A DNA stretch of 64,000 nt from Pegea sp. RAD2-039 (taxonomy: Eukaryota; Chordata; Thaliacea; Salpida; Salpidae): assembly GCA_034620365.1 (NCBI GenBank), contig JAQGEQ010000091.1, positions 558,001-622,000 of the forward strand. The letters run 5' to 3'. Numbering within the stretch: position 1 is the stretch's first letter; the number at the start of each line of letters is the position of its first letter. The position numbers were made by a program, and so were the translations under genes. The notes beneath the pieces were generated by a model. It searched no databases, was not told the origin of the DNA, and saw only the letters and a program-made list of their open reading frames with translations. Below are positions 12,467 through 27,400 of this stretch, piece after piece.

Positions 12467-14664
12467 ATGATTTTATTTGTTGCTTGTATCTCATGGTTGG
12501 TTCTTATGGCTCCACTGGCTTCTTCAAAGTTCATCACGACCAATGAGGAAGCTGGAATAGCCCCTACTTCCAACCTAGATTTTGCTATGGAGTCTGAACG
12601 CCTGACAAAATCACATGGTTTTACTGATGATGACGTAATAGTGAAAGAAAGTGAAAGTTCAGGAACCTTACGAGAATTTGCTTCAATATCTGAGTCAAGC
12701 GTTCCATTCAATCGATTCATGTTCAATCAGGAACGAATTGCAGTTGAAAGAGAGCTGAATGCATGTGAAGAAAATGACCGAATCTGTTTGCTACGTCAAC
12801 ACTCTCGGTTAAATAGAATTGAACAATTTCAAACTGAGCTGCTGAAGAAGCTGAACATGAAAGAACCACCAAACGTCAGCAAGAGTGACTTACCGAGTCA
12901 GTTTACTATCGCATCACTCAAGAAAAGATATGGAATCGATCGTTTGGAAAGGCGCTCTCAAATCAACTCTAGGAAAATGAAGATGGAGACGAAAGAAGTT
13001 ATAAGTGTCGCTAAACTGAGTAAGTCTTCATGCTCTGTTGGTTTTTGTTGTTGGTTTACTTTTAGAAACTTTTTTATTAATAAAGTGTGAGCAATTATTG
13101 AGATGGTGGACTGCATCTAGTTCGGAATAGATTGCGTGTGTTGTTTCAGTATTCTAAAATAAGTTTTGAAAGTTTGTGGAAAATAGAAATGTTTAATTGT
13201 TTTGTTTTTTAAAGAACTTTAACAATTTCAGATTTGGTGGTAACTTATCTGTTGGGTTTTTTTCTTCATGTACTAAATAATGAGCTCGTTAAATTTACTC
13301 GTGTTGCGAAATAGCTGTTGACCACATTTTAGGCGTGTGAGAAAATTGTTGCGCCAAATTTTTAACTTTTCATATCTCAATATATATCTTAGAATGTCAA
13401 TTAAATACTTTTATATTTTTATTACTTTACATAAAACATTTTTTGAATAAATTTAACATTTTTTATATCAGTTCCAATAGAAAAAGGTGGAGATAACGAA
13501 GGTGGGTGCTACTTCGAGTTAACTGAAGAAGAAAAGAAGTTTAAAGCTCGAAAAGCGAGTCTGTGGCTTTATATTCAACCCAATACCACAAGGGATGTTC
13601 CCAGTATTGCTCACATCACCTTAATAAACTTCAAAATGGCTGAAAACGGAAGTTACATTCCTATAACTGGTCCAAGGCGTCGTATCCGCATCACTTCTGA
13701 TAGAGGTCATTGGCAAAGGATTGAGATTACTGATTATATTAATAGAATACTCTCTAATCGAAATGATAGCCAACGAATGAGAGTGATACCTGATCAAGAT
13801 GCTCAAGACATTGTAGTTACAATTGATGAAGATCAGTTTGCATTCGTAAGTTTCGTTTGTATTTATAACATTATTCTACAAACCAAGAAATATTTTGAAA
13901 AGTGCAAAAGATTTTCGGATCTCTTGTGCAGTTAGTTTATTTAAATATTTCTACTGTTGCTGCAACCAACGATGCAAACAGCTGAAATTCATTTCAAGGT
14001 CTTTTAAACTGAATTTCAAGCGTTCATGTATTGCCAATTTTTAGATAGATTAAGTAAAATATGTTGAAAAGACAATGGCTTTAAAATTAAATGATAAAAC
14101 AATTTTATTACTTTTTTCTGAAATATTTTTCGTTAGGTTGAAGCTTTACAAAAAATACAACATTCTTTATTCTTCACCAACATAGTTTACGACTACTAAA
14201 ATGATATTTTGATTAAAGTTTTAGCTTGAATAACTTAAATGTTGAATTTTCAGAAACCTTACATGCATCTAACACTCGTGGAGGATACTGCCTTACTAAA
14301 AAGACAAAAACGTTCTTCTGGTTCTATAACACAGCCAGAGTGTTATGGAAAAAATGCAAATATTCATTGCTGTATGTTTGACTTGGAGCTTAGTTTTAAA
14401 CAAGTTGGCTGGGACTGGGTCCTTTACCCGGACAGTTACAACGCCAAATACTGTTTGGGCGAATGCAATCATTTTCATACTCGGGACACAATGAGAGGAA
14501 GAATGGTTGCTCACGCATCCTCTTTTTTGACTGAAGACGAATTTAAGAGTTGTTGTGCTCCTGAAAATATGCTCCCAATTAGTATATTATATCATGACAG
14601 CCAAAATAATATCATCTTTACAAACATTAAAGAAATGGTGATCTCAGGTTGTAGATGTGTCTAG
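12467..14664 (+). CDS. Myostatin/GDF11/myoglianin-type TGF-beta ligand
   Basis: Secreted dimeric growth-factor precursor of 445 residues, in three exons: 12467-13019, 13472-13845 and 14254-14664. All junctions are GT-AG and keep frame. Residues 1-20 form a hydrophobic signal peptide. The prodomain follows and contains the WLYIQP strand typical of the latency-associated peptide. A furin site RQKR sits at 326-329. The mature part has 116 residues and nine cysteines in the TGF-beta/activin/myostatin pattern, with GWDWVLYPDSYNAKYC, CLGEC, SCCAPENMLPISILY and a terminal CRC. From family knowledge, such ligands signal through activin-type receptors and Smad2/3 and restrain muscle or neuromuscular growth. 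Exon 2 is 374 nt with intron phases 1 and 0; vertebrate MSTN, as I recall it, has the same exon 2 length and phases. This supports GDF8/11 rather than an activin. The first ATG after the TATA box, directly before the signal peptide, was taken as the start. Confidence 0.92.
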
Positions 14665-14926
14665 GAAATTCTGTGTAATGTTGACTCTGAAAGTAGATTG
14701 TTTGTGACTTTTTTACATTAGAACAAACACTGCTTAGACGCAATCCCTACTTTGAAGCATATTTGTTCTATTCTAATTGTGTGTTTAGATGAAACTTGTA
14801 GTTTGTTTTATTATCGATAGTTTGTTAATTCCATCATTTGCATAGTGGACCTATATACATCATATATATTTGTGGTATGTAATTATTTCTTTGCGACTTG
14901 TACCACCAATTTACTGAGCGCTTGAC

Positions 14927-14932
14927 AATAAA
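14927..14932 (+). terminator. Polyadenylation signal of the TGF-beta gene
   Basis: AATAAA lies 263 bases after the stop codon and is followed by another AATAAG-like hexamer. It is the first canonical signal downstream and would give a 3' UTR of about 280-290 nt. Confidence 0.5.
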
Positions 14933-14949
14933 TAAGTAAAAAGTTTCAA

Positions 14950-17900
14950 TCTACTTTATTATAAATTTTCTGGAAATAGTAAAAAAATATATCGTTTGTT
15001 TTCAGATGAATACGTTTTAACTTCTTCAAAAATATAATTTTTGGTGTTTGAAAATTGTTATTGATTTTGCCTATTAAAATTCATCTTTAAAATGTAATTT
15101 TATCAAATGGTTTTGTTTCTGAACCAATTTGACCACTTTATATTATGTCAACAAAAAGGTTTATTGATTTGGTTTTACTCGCTTCTTACTGTAAAGATCT
15201 TGTTGTTTTTACTTTTCATTTTTCTCACCTGAAACATCAAATAAGATGTTATGAGAGCTCAGATGAGTACATGAGGTAGAAAATGACTTCTTTGTAGCAT
15301 CAAAGTTCGATTGGTGTATACTTTCTCTATCCATAAAGTAAAATGAGTAAATGTTTTGAATATCTTTGATGTCAGCTTTTATATTTACTTAGATAAGTTT
15401 GTTGTTGCTGCTACTTTTTGTCCAATCGTTCATTTAATAAAAAATATTATTTTAAATCGAATTTGATTGTTACTTAAAAGCTTCAAAGCCGTCTATAAAT
15501 AATTTCGTTTTTGAAATTTTTGCAATACCAAAATAAAACAGAAATTATTACGGCTATATTAGCTATCGTTTCATAATTTATCTTTGAGGCATCTAGCAGA
15601 ATAAGAACATTAAATTAGTAAACAACTTAGTACAACGCAAGAATAAGTTAGTAATCATTAAGTTATCAGTATATAAACGGTTTAATTCAATAAAGCTTAG
15701 TTCATTATATTATCAAGTAGAATTGTTTATTAATTAATCAAAAGGTCCTATTACTTAACCTATTATTTTTTTTGCTTCCGACGAGCTATTACTAAACTAG
15801 TTTTTTACTTCTGAAAATTTATTGAAATTTATAGGCATGTTCTAAAGTAGAAAAACATAATTTTGTAGGATAACAATTTTGATGATATAATTCACAAAAT
15901 AAATTAGAATAAAACTTTTTATTTAAAGAATTTTTGAAATTATTATTTTAACTAAAGTTAAACTGAAAATAATATTTGAGAATTATTGAATTCAAAAACG
16001 ATTAGAAGTTAAATAGTGAATTAAAAGACTTAAATGAAACCTTAACAAACTAATCGTAATTGAGTATAATGGTATTTGACTAAGAAATTAGCGTATCTAG
16101 TTAACTAATAATAATAGAAATCTGCTGACTTAGAAAAATATAAGTTTTAATGTAGTATAGTAGATAAAATGTCCACGCTAATAATCATATAAGTTTATTG
16201 GAAGCCGATAGATATACTGTTTGATTTCAGCTTGCCTAAACAAATTCATTCAACTCTACAATACTGCTGAGTTTTAATAGTTGATAGTCAAAAGTATTTA
16301 AAAATATAAACTTCTACAATTAAAACTGTTACAAGGCACACACATTTTTTCCCAGGAACAATACTTGCTGATATGTTGATTGCAACGTTTTTAAGATCTT
16401 TTTTATTCATAATCCTAAAATATATCTTCTACTTCACGAGTACTTCATCTTCTTTGAAAATTAAAAATCAAGTGTATGAAAATTGTTCTTTGTCTAAATG
16501 GTTTTACAAATGAAGATGAGTTTGTAACTCCAACTGGCTTTTAGTTGAGGCATTTGTATTCTAAGTGAGATGAAGCCGGTATCAATGGCATAAAACATTA
16601 TTTTAAAAGTTAGTAAGTTGTCTGGCGAGTAAAAAATACGCATGCTGACTTTAAAACTTTATTTTGTCATCCAAAGTTGTGTTATTATGTTTGAATAAAA
16701 GTTTATTGCTGTAGGCCAATGCTTTGTTTCAAAATATTGGGTTTTAAGCTAAATATAGTATTATTTTAGAGAATATTTAGAATAGAAATGTTCTAAGGCT
16801 TGTAGCTTTATTAAAATGTGAAATTTTGACATTTGAAGTAATTTAATTATGAGGAAAAAACTTTAATGCGAAAGTGAAAGAATCTCATAACTTGTCACTA
16901 ATATATTTATTCTAAAAGTAAATAAGAAATATAAATTGATTTAAATTTATATTACTGTGAGCTCGTAAACAGGAATTTAATTATTTTCTAACATTTTATT
17001 CTGTAAATGATTTATCGAGTGATTTTATTTGATTTATTATCTAGCAAAATAAAACAGGAGCTCCAAAATACTTTAGTGGTGACTCATTCTGCTGATAGTG
17101 ACTATCTTCCAAACATAACTAAAGTTATAAATAATCTTAATCTGTAAAAAAGTCAAAACCATATTAACTGATTCATAAATCCTTAATAAGATGATCAATT
17201 TAAGTTTAGATGCATTTACACGCATGAAACTTTAACTTAAGCTGATTAAATCAACCTTAGAAAAATCCAACTTTACAGTATGTTTTGTAGGTTCGCCAAA
17301 CGTCTTAAACAATTCTGGTGATTACAACTAACATGCTATTAAAAGCTCTATTTATTTCAAGTACTATATAAATATATAAGGTTAACTTTAACATTTCTCA
17401 ATAAGTTTACATTTTTTAAAGGTTTTAGTTCAAAGTTTAGCGAGTTAGTTTGGTTGTGAGCTACCTTTGTATAGACAAATTTCTATGTTTTTAACATTAG
17501 GTTATATTCGCTGAATCGTTTTTAAGCACCAAAGTGCTGAATCGATCAAACTGAACTTTTGCTCAATGAAAGATTCAAATAACATTGCAGCTGCTTAAAC
17601 AAGTCCCTCTCATACTGGTTAACTGACACACAGCAGTTATATTCGCGAAACTTTTTATGCAGAGCTGCAGATTTCGACCTTTTGTAGCCATCAATTTGTT
17701 TTCAAATTCCTCTAAATTCTATCTTCGTCAACATAAATAGGGTTTTTCCTAAAACTATGAAAAGTTGAAATGGAATTTTTTAATTCAGAAAATTTGGTCA
17801 TCAGTAACTGTAAAAATTATGAAAAGTTTACGCAGAGATCGATTCAATTGATTATCTTGAATGCTTCTACTATTTTGAGGAAGAGATATCTTCAGATTAA

Positions 17901-20900
17901 ACGACTAATACCGCGCATAAGTTAATCATTGCTTTTTTAGTTTGGTTGAAATCTTATAAGTTATGAGTTTCGTTTTGGATAGAAAATTGATATTGGGAAC
18001 AAATATTGGCATGTTATATAATAAAGACAGAAGAATAAAGTTTAACGAATTTTACATTCTAGCAAATTCTGTTTTTGTAATTTGATTCAGATTTCACCTA
18101 AAATGTTTTTTACAAAATAATTTTTAACTAAAATAATAATTTCGTAAACTCAATACTGCAAAAAATTTAAATGCTCAAAATTTCAATAACACCCAATAAA
18201 CAAACCATTTAAATAGGGCAACCAGGGTTTGTAATTGTCTTCCTGACTCCATCACTACATCAAACTATTGTTGAAAAAATATGATTTAAGTAACTTTGTT
18301 AACAAGTGGTTTTCAATTTCTTCATTTGTTTTGTACTTCGATTTATAACTTATACTTTTGTTTCTGTTTTTTTCTATATTAATTATGCTAAATTGTGATT
18401 TCAAAAATTTTCATTATCTTTCTGCTCATATTTTTGTGTTCGATTTAGTAGGTATATAGTTTGTTATAAGCAGCCATAACTTGAGTAGAATAAAAAGTCA
18501 AAAAAAGTTTGTAACATCGTTTAACAAATATTAAAAAATTATTCATGTAAATAATTGTGATACTAATTTTGATGTTTAACTTTAAATATTTGTTAAATGA
18601 TCTAAAAGTAAGAAATAGATTTGACTTAATTTTTTGGTTATTATATTTATTTCATTATTTTACACTAAGAATAAACTTTCACATTTTAATCTTTCAAGCC
18701 ATTGGACTCTTAAGATGAAAGGTATAAAAAAGCTTTAAAAGTAAAATTGATGAGATTCAAATCATTGTTTTGAATTCTTTTTTCTTGAATCATCAAAAGA
18801 ATATGATAAGAGATAAATTGCTGGTTGTCAGTAGTCATATCATTTCGTTAACTTTGATCTTTTTGCGCTGATTTATTGATAAAATAAAACTTAGTTGTAA
18901 AATGTTTACGATTTACTTAATATATTTGTGGGACATATTTAAGCAATGAGATATAAATTTTCAAAACACAAATTGTAGGGATGTTTTTATGCTCATAAAT
19001 AGAAGTATAAATTGTAGCTAATGAACTGATAACAAAATTTGTGGAATATTTTGATAAATTCTTTAAAAGATTTTAAGGCAACTAATCACCAAATATTTTC
19101 AGGATATTCCAACCTTAGCTATTAAAATATTTTATGAATTTTCAGCGGTCGCATCAGAAGCTTATCTCTAATATAACTTAATATATCATGAGATTATACT
19201 GTATGATGTATACTATTGTTTGATATCTAATCTCAAAATCCACTTAAATACAAAATCTAGATTTAACATCTTAAGCATCTTCCATTAAAAATCTTCCATT
19301 ATTACAAACAACATTTGATCCATGGATATTTAGGCTTCATGGGCTTTACAGGTAAGATATCAAGGTACATTTTATCTCAGCTAGACAAATGACAAGTTAT
19401 TTCGCTGTGACAACATGTAGGCAATATTAGATTGAATAATAAAAGTATGTGAAAGTGATGATTTAAAAGTTTCAAACACCTTTTAGTTTGGCTCAAAATG
19501 CAAATGAGTTGCTAGCTCAAATGTTTAAGAAATCATACTGTGAACTTAATGTCGATAAAATTTTATGTTCCAATTTATTTAGGAGTTAAAGATGGTTTTA
19601 TCAACAATTTCGATTGTTTCAAACTTATTTTATTTTCGTTAAATTTTGAAACTTGTAGCAATTATAATGAAATTGTAATTTTATTGAGAAAATGAACAAT
19701 TGAATGTTGTTTTTCTATTTAAAAACTTTTTTTCATCTTTATTTTTTTCTAAACATTTTAATCATGTGAAAGAATGTGAAATTCAGAAAAAATATCCACT
19801 GAATGGCTTTTGATGTATTTATAACAAAAAATAAAATATATTCTATTTCAATTTAAACAAAACTACTTAATATCATAAAAATTTACTTAGATAACTTTGA
19901 GTATAAAGAATTATTCATTTTTATAAGGCTTGATTAATATCTTAGTAGAAAAAAATTAATTAGTACCAGTTTGTTTTAGTTATATTTAAAAAACTTAATA
20001 ACTTATTAACTAGACTTAATATGATTATTTTAATTGTATTATTACCGTAAATTATGTTTAATCAATTCTTATAAAAGAATATTATAAATTGTTATTCTAT
20101 TTTGAATTCTAAAAATAAATTAGCCTGCTGAGTTTTACAATAAGCTTTATTATATTTAGAATAATTGTTTGTGTGACTTCAATATTAACTAAATTTTTTA
20201 TCTTTGATTAGTGTTTTCAAACTAGTTTTTAATTACCTTTAGTTTCAGGCAAACTTGAAACCAATTTAATAATTTTGTAAAAATTTGTAAAAAAAAAACA
20301 TTTTTTTTTACTTGAGCAACACTTTGAAAACACTTACACAAAAGTTGCAAAATTCACAGGCAGCCTTATACAACTATTTTAATGACATATATTGTATAAA
20401 CTTTAGTTCAATATTGTGTAAATATTCTATAAACTTTTCAACATTGTTGAAACTACGTTTTGGTAATTAATCATAACCTTTTAATTATTTGACCTTTATA
20501 TTAATTAAATATATTTTTAACTTTTAAAATTACACCATATTTCAAAGAAACTCAGAAAACTTTGAAAATTGAGGCTTTAAGATATAGATCAGAAAAGTCT
20601 CAAACAAACTATAAACCGAAAAATAAACTTCATAACTGGATTAAAAAGCAATAATAATCAAGAATAATCGATTTTTAAAACGGTGACAGCTTTCTTGCGA
20701 TATATACACACTATTAACATGATTTGTTTTCTATATGAAGCTAATAAGTGCTTAACCATCTCAACCACTAAGTACAAGATCTATCTCTGTAAGAAGATTG
20801 AGTTGATAAGGTCAACGACTAAGTTGTTTAAGAAAAGAATCTCAATTTTTAAAGGTTAATCGACTTAACAGGTTTAATTTATATACTATAATGGATTTAA

Positions 20901-23900
20901 AACCAGAAACTTCTTGTATGTGTAGAAACTATAATTAAATATTAATATTTGATTGCGTTAAAAAATTATTTGCAGATAGGTAGAAATGACTTAACTTAAC
21001 TCAAACAAAACGTTTAATTCAAAACATCAAAAGTATCACTAATGTCAATGAGGCATAAAAGGTATCAACAACATTAGATGTATCTGCTTATAGTAAACTC
21101 AAAAAATAAATTTGAGCTCTCTTAGTGACCTGAAAAAAGAAGTTCTTGTTACTTGTATGTTAGATATGCATTACAAAGTGAATAACATTATTTCAAAATA
21201 AATAAACTCAAAAACAAAAAAAATCTAACATTGAAATAGCTTACCTTGTGTAATACTTTAAAAGTAAATATTTAGACAAACTCAAAGTGACTGTTAAACT
21301 TTCAAAAACAAACGTTCTATATAAAAATAAACAAATAAATACATAAATGTGAGCACAAAATATTGATGAATTAAACTAATTGTTTAACAAGTTTTAGCAC
21401 AAACATTTTTTAATTTATTACATAGTTAACAGATTTCTAAATATAATGTAGTTTTTGTTGTAAGTAAAAAAACACAGAAATTATCTTCGAATTTTCAATT
21501 TATTTTTATGAATGTAGAAGTAACTGATTGTATTTTTTACAAACAGTTTTTTTACTTGAAAATAAAATCTACGGTTTTACAGACCTCTTGAATTTCAATT
21601 ATTTCAATTTGTTGGTCTTAATAGTGAATTGATTTTTATAGTATATCAATGAAACATATTTTTCCATATTTTTTCGTATAGTTTCTATTTCACTATTCTG
21701 ATTAAATTAATTTCGATAATCTCATTATTGTTATCTTAATATACTACGAAAGTTTTCAGCTTTTAACTAGATATCTTCAACCAATTTAATTATTAAACCA
21801 ATGAGTTTTTTCAAAATGAGAAAACAATTTTTAATAAAAGCTTTTTAAATAAATTAATTCTTCATTATCATTATAGTATATAAAATAGAAAAACAATTAA
21901 ATAGTTCTAAGTATTTTTAAAGTTATACTTTTTTGTTTACCAATTTTAACAAGCTTTAAATTAACATTTTAAGTAACTTTAAAAGATACATTTAATTAAC
22001 TTTAGTGAATCTCTTAAAAATAATCTGTTCACTAAACTCTAACTCAAAAAATATTTATGGGTTAAAATATCGTTTGTTTGCTTAATTTATATTAAAAATT
22101 CGATTAACAAAACAAACATGTTAAAATATGTTTCAAATAGTCATAAAAAGGTTTTAATATCATTTTGTTTTACCTATTTCAAAGTTTGATGAGAAAAACT
22201 AGACAAATTTGTAAGCATATTTAGTGTAGAAAGTGTGACTATCATTCAGGCTATCGTTTCGCATTAAACTACTTTGAAGTAGAATATAATTTTAATCAAA
22301 CATAAAAACACCAAAAACTTTGTTTTGGGATAAACATTTCAGACTACTTTTTACAATTACGTAGAATTAAGAGAAGAAAAAAGTTTTATATTTACAGTTT
22401 GTTAAAATATTTTAATCAAGCTAAATTTTATAAAGTATATAATTTCACAACTATTTAGAAAATATAGATCTGAGTATACCAGTCTTTGATACGACTAATT
22501 GCATTGCTTAAAGACATTTTATTTTGACTACCCTTATTTTATTTGTATCGATATTTGTTATTTATATTGCAACTTTAAAAGGATGTAGCAGGTAAATGCA
22601 ACTCAATGATCATAAAAAAAGAGGTACGACAGAAGAGTAGAAACCATGTGAATACATATTGATTCAATTGCAATAGTTTTGAGTTTCGAGCCAAATTAAT
22701 TTTCTTCAAGATTGTTTGTAATGTTTAGAAAATTGATCTACACCGAAATTGAAAAAGCTGCAAGTAATGATATCAACAAAATTATTATCATAATTTAAAA
22801 CGACCCTAATAACTTATAGTATTAGTCTATAGGATACGTTTTATCAAAAAAGTTGTAAAGTATTTGTTTAGCAATTATATAAGTAAGAAGTAAACAATAC
22901 AATGCAGAAAATTACTAAATTAAAACATTTTTCAGCCAAAAATATAACATTTTGAAAGCCTTTAAAATTTACAGACTTTTACCACACGATAGTATTTGTA
23001 AAGTTTAGTAATATTACGATGACTTTTATTATCAGCTGATTTTTGACCATAATAAGTTGAAATAAAAACAAATATTTTATAATAAATACATTTATTTATT
23101 ACAATAAATGCGAAGGAGGGTGCCTGAAGAGAGCACCTCTCGCTAACACACATTCTCACAAATAACATCTATTAAGTTAGAAATACAGAAGGAAAAAGAT
23201 GTCATACATGGCATTTCGGAAGTTCTTAGGGCATATAACAGTGGACAATTATATATAATTATAGTAATATTAAAAAAAAAGAAAAATTCACAGTTAAGAA
23301 ATATATATATAATAAGAAGAATATTTTTAGGGCCTTAAAATAACATTATTAATAAGGAATGGAAGTAATTTCGCATTTAGTTATTTTTAGCTTGTTAAGA
23401 ATTCTTTGCCATTTTTTAATAATATATAAAATGTTTTTTATCAACAGCTTTCTTAAAATTGCATCACACAATTTTTTGCAGTCATTTAAATTTTTTTATT
23501 TGCACTTAAATGTTGCTTTCGCCCAAAACTTAAATTATCCTTAATAAATTTCTTATTTACGAACATCAATACCTTTTGTCAGCTGATTTTTTGTGGTTAA
23601 CAGTGAGTAGTAAATAAAAGATTTTAAGTTCTCCGAACTATTTTTTAAACTTAATTATTAATCTGCAAACAATACTGACAATTTTGACTAGAGTCTTTTA
23701 CAATAGTTATTGATAATGTTTTTTTTACTATTTTTAGCATAAGATTTTCTTCAGGCATTTTCATGAGATATGCTTTTTATAGTACAATCATAATAACTTT
23801 GTATTTGTAAATTTTATCAACTTAATAATTTTCAACAAATTAAAATTTGTATTCAATTCAGAAAATACTAAAATATATTTTTTATATGAATATATGTTAT

Positions 23901-24400
23901 TACAAATATTATTGTATTATTTTTAAATAATTCAAACATTTTAATTATGTATTTTTTTATTTAGATGCTGTTGTATAAATATATAGACATTTTTTATAAT
24001 ATATATAAGTAAGAAAATCTAATTTTTTATTCTATAATAAAATACTTTCAGAATTTTTTGTTTTTTTTTAACTACCCAATAATAATACAAATCATAAAAG
24101 CTACTGTTATAGTTTTTAATATTTAAAATCTGTTACTTATGAAACTTATTCATATTTAATTATGTAAATAATCCTTGCCTTATGTTATTATATTTAGTTT
24201 AAAGATAATTTTTTATTTAATGTTTGTAAATTTCATAATTTTTACCTATACATGACACAATAAATCTGTTATCAGTTTTTAAAGTCATTTTTAGTTATCA
24301 AATTTAAAGTCAAACTTCCTGTAGCAATAAAAAATGTATTTAATTATTAAAAAATAAACTGTATATGTTTGTTTTCTAAGCTATAAGTGTGTTTTTAAAT
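14950..24400. other. Gene-poor A+T-rich region
   Basis: No protein homology, standard tRNA gene or complete transposon was recognised in this 9.4-kb interval on either strand. It is dominated by A and T runs with many stops. A GC-richer imperfect hairpin near 23.1 kb is listed separately. The part just upstream of ATG9 (23.9-24.4 kb) presumably holds that gene's promoter, but no TATA box stands out from the general A+T content. Confidence 0.55.
23110..23143. repeat. GC-rich imperfect inverted repeat
   Basis: The arms GCGA...GGGTGC and GCACCTCTCGC can pair around a nine-base loop (CTGAAGAGA) with one asymmetric internal bulge. The stretch is markedly richer in G+C than the surrounding kilobases. 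It could be a remnant of a foldback element or a structured transcript. No flanking target-site duplication was found. Confidence 0.3.
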
Positions 24401-24432
24401 GTATATTGTTTGATATATGTTTTTATTATGTA

Positions 24433-27400
24433 ATGGAGAGTTTTGCAACTGGTTATCAAAGATTAGATCTTGATGAAGATGAAAGTGTTAGCCGTAATGA
24501 TGATGATCACTTTCTTCACATCTTAGAAACTCCTAGAAGATCATCTGGTAATCAATTTATGTTTCTTTATCACCACCAGATAATTTTACAAACTTTTTTT
24601 TAATCATTCTAAACATAGCAATCATATTTTGTTAAAATTGATTTGTTTATATAAAAAAGTTATAATTTATGGCATAATAACATAATAATTATATGTAAAT
24701 AATTTCGACTTTATACTTTATATAATGTATAAAAGCAAAAGTTTTTCAATGTTAATTTTGATTTCAAGAGTTATACTAAAACATATATTCTAATAAATTT
24801 TTTTATCAATTTGTATTGATTAAGATAAAAACTTTGATTTGTAAATATTTCTTGATTGTTCATAAGATTTTAATAAAAAGTCTAGTGTATATAATACTGA
24901 ATATATAAAATATGCTATTCAACTTAGTTTATACCAATAAAATTAGTGTTTGCTTATTACATATACAGCAAAGCACTTTATTTCTAATTATATGTATGTT
25001 TCTATACTTAGTATAAACTATTAACTAATCAGAAACTTAAAAGGATTGACTTATATTGTTTCAATAAAACTTTTATTAAATATAATTTGGACCATAAAGT
25101 TGTTTATCTTGTAATTTGTTTACTTAAATAATTTCTTTTTGATAAATGTAGTTTTATATCTGAATTAATAATATTATTTATTGTATTTATTGAACATCAA
25201 ACTATCTTATATTTTATGATAAAATTATTTGATATTTGATAGTAATGTTTTCTTGTTGTATATTTCATCTAAATTTTAAATATTTGTTTCATTATTAGTA
25301 GTGACTTAGATAAATTTAATTATTGAATGTTAGTTTATGCTTATAAATAACATCATATATTCTATAGAAATTTGTTTTCTTTTTGTTAAGTATACTCATA
25401 GTTTTTCAAGTTGTAATAAAACTTTTTAAATGAAATTATAGAGCGTTGGCATCATGTAGATGACCTTGATGAATTCTTCATTAATGTCTATGAGTATTTA
25501 CAGCAAAGAGGACTTACCTGTATTTGTTTAAATGGAATCACAAGTATTATGTAAGTATCAAATAAATTTTAAACTGTTTTATTATTATTATTTTAATGTA
25601 ATTGGTATAGAAATTGGCAATAACATTCTTGATAAACAAACTTATTAGTAAACAGCTTTTAAAAGTTTATTAATAAAAAGTTTACTAGATCTGACCTGCA
25701 ATTACATACATTTAGACAAGAAATATATTAATAAAAACTTTTTTTTAATAATAAAATATTTGTTATGAGAATAGACATTTGATTAAAAATATTTTTCTTC
25801 AATATTATTTATGATGTATTAAGAAATTGTTTCTACTAAAAACTCCTTTTAAAGCCAAATTGTTAAAGTATTTAAGTTTGAATATTTTTAGCTGCATAGA
25901 TTATTTCTTAATCTCTTTTCAAATAAGTAAAAATTAAAAGAAGATTAAAGATAAATGAAATTATTTAAATCAGGAAAGCTTCTTATAACATTTTTTTTAC
26001 AGAAAAGAACTTTTTGTTGTCTTTTTTGCAACTTTTTTGTACAGTTGTGTAAATTATGATATCCTATTTCGACGTGTCCTGCCTCCTGACTATTCCATCA
26101 CTAATAAAATAAGTCTCAATGATTGTTTGTATGATGTTGAAACTACTTTACAACAGTAAGTAGTTCCTTTCTTGAAACTGATCATACAACTTGTTGCAGT
26201 TTTAACTAAATATTTTACAATCTAATTCTTTCTAAACAAACCCAATTAAAAGTGTCTCATATAACATTTGAATTTTCTCATTAGTATTAACAGTTCCTGG
26301 ATTGTAATCTGTACTCTGGTTTTAGCTTCCTTGTTCATAGCATACCGTGCCTTTCGTACTTTTCTTAGCCTCTATAAATATTACGAAATTTCAAACTTTT
26401 ATGAAACCGCTTTACAGATTTCTAAGGTCAGTAAAAGTTGTTTGTTTCATTTTCTAACATATATTATTAATTATTTCATTAAATGTTATCTCATATATAT
26501 CTTAAAAACAATAATATCACTGAAATGACGTTTATCCGTTTCTAATTTTTGAAAATTTAGCTTTTGTAACTCACTTCAAATTTGTACCTTTGATTTTTTA
26601 TCTACTTAAATATCTCCACCTCCAATATACTTAAAAATAAATCATATTATGAGTTTATGAATTGAGTAGTAGTACTAAAGTTTTTATTAGGAAGATTTGG
26701 AAACTGTGTCTTGGAATTCTGTCCAACAAAAGTTGAAGAACGCTCAGAAAGAGCTACAAATGTGTATCAGTAGCCAACAAATAAATGAGTTAGATATTCA
26801 CAACAGGTTTGTTTCTGAGTTCTTTTCATATTTGTTGAAATTGTAGCAACTTTTTTCAACAATGATTTCCAAAAGAGCAAAACTTATATAATCAAGTTTG
26901 AAAAGATCCAATTCAGAAAAATTCGAACTTCATATTTTATTGAATAAATTTTTGTGTTTTGAAATTATTTTATCAGTAATTTTGAGTGGTAAAAGAGAAG
27001 GAATTTCTTTTTCAATTTGATGTTTTTTTAGAATTTTACGAGTAACCAACTACTACATAGCAATGGTCAACCAAAAACTATTATCTCCCTGTATCTATAT
27101 ACCTTTTATTGGATCTGTTCGATTTTTAACCAACAGTCTCTTACAAAACCTTGATTTTATCTTTTTCAAAAGTCCTTATGCTGTGTTTGATAAAAGCTAT
27201 ATGCTCAATGTAAGTTTTTTGGGTTTGGTGGTATTCTTACGTAACTTGTAAAATATTTTGAATTTATGAACAAGTTCATTTTTATTTATCAAACAATTTC
27301 TATTTGTAGACCAGATACAAAAGAAGCTTTATGAGAAATGAACTAAAATTAGAACTGAAGCGTAACTTCATGATTATGGGTCTAATCAATCTCATCTTTT

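Noticed and set aside
12457-12726. 89-codon frame antisense to TGF-beta exon 1
   Set aside because: Its complement encodes the signal peptide and prodomain of a recognised ligand. The antisense frame has no homology.
22962-23168. 68-codon minus-strand frame
   Set aside because: It overlaps the hairpin near 23.1 kb and has A+T-driven composition with no homology.
23359-23544. 61-codon plus-strand frame
   Set aside because: It is Phe/Leu/Ile-rich, as expected from T-rich non-coding DNA.
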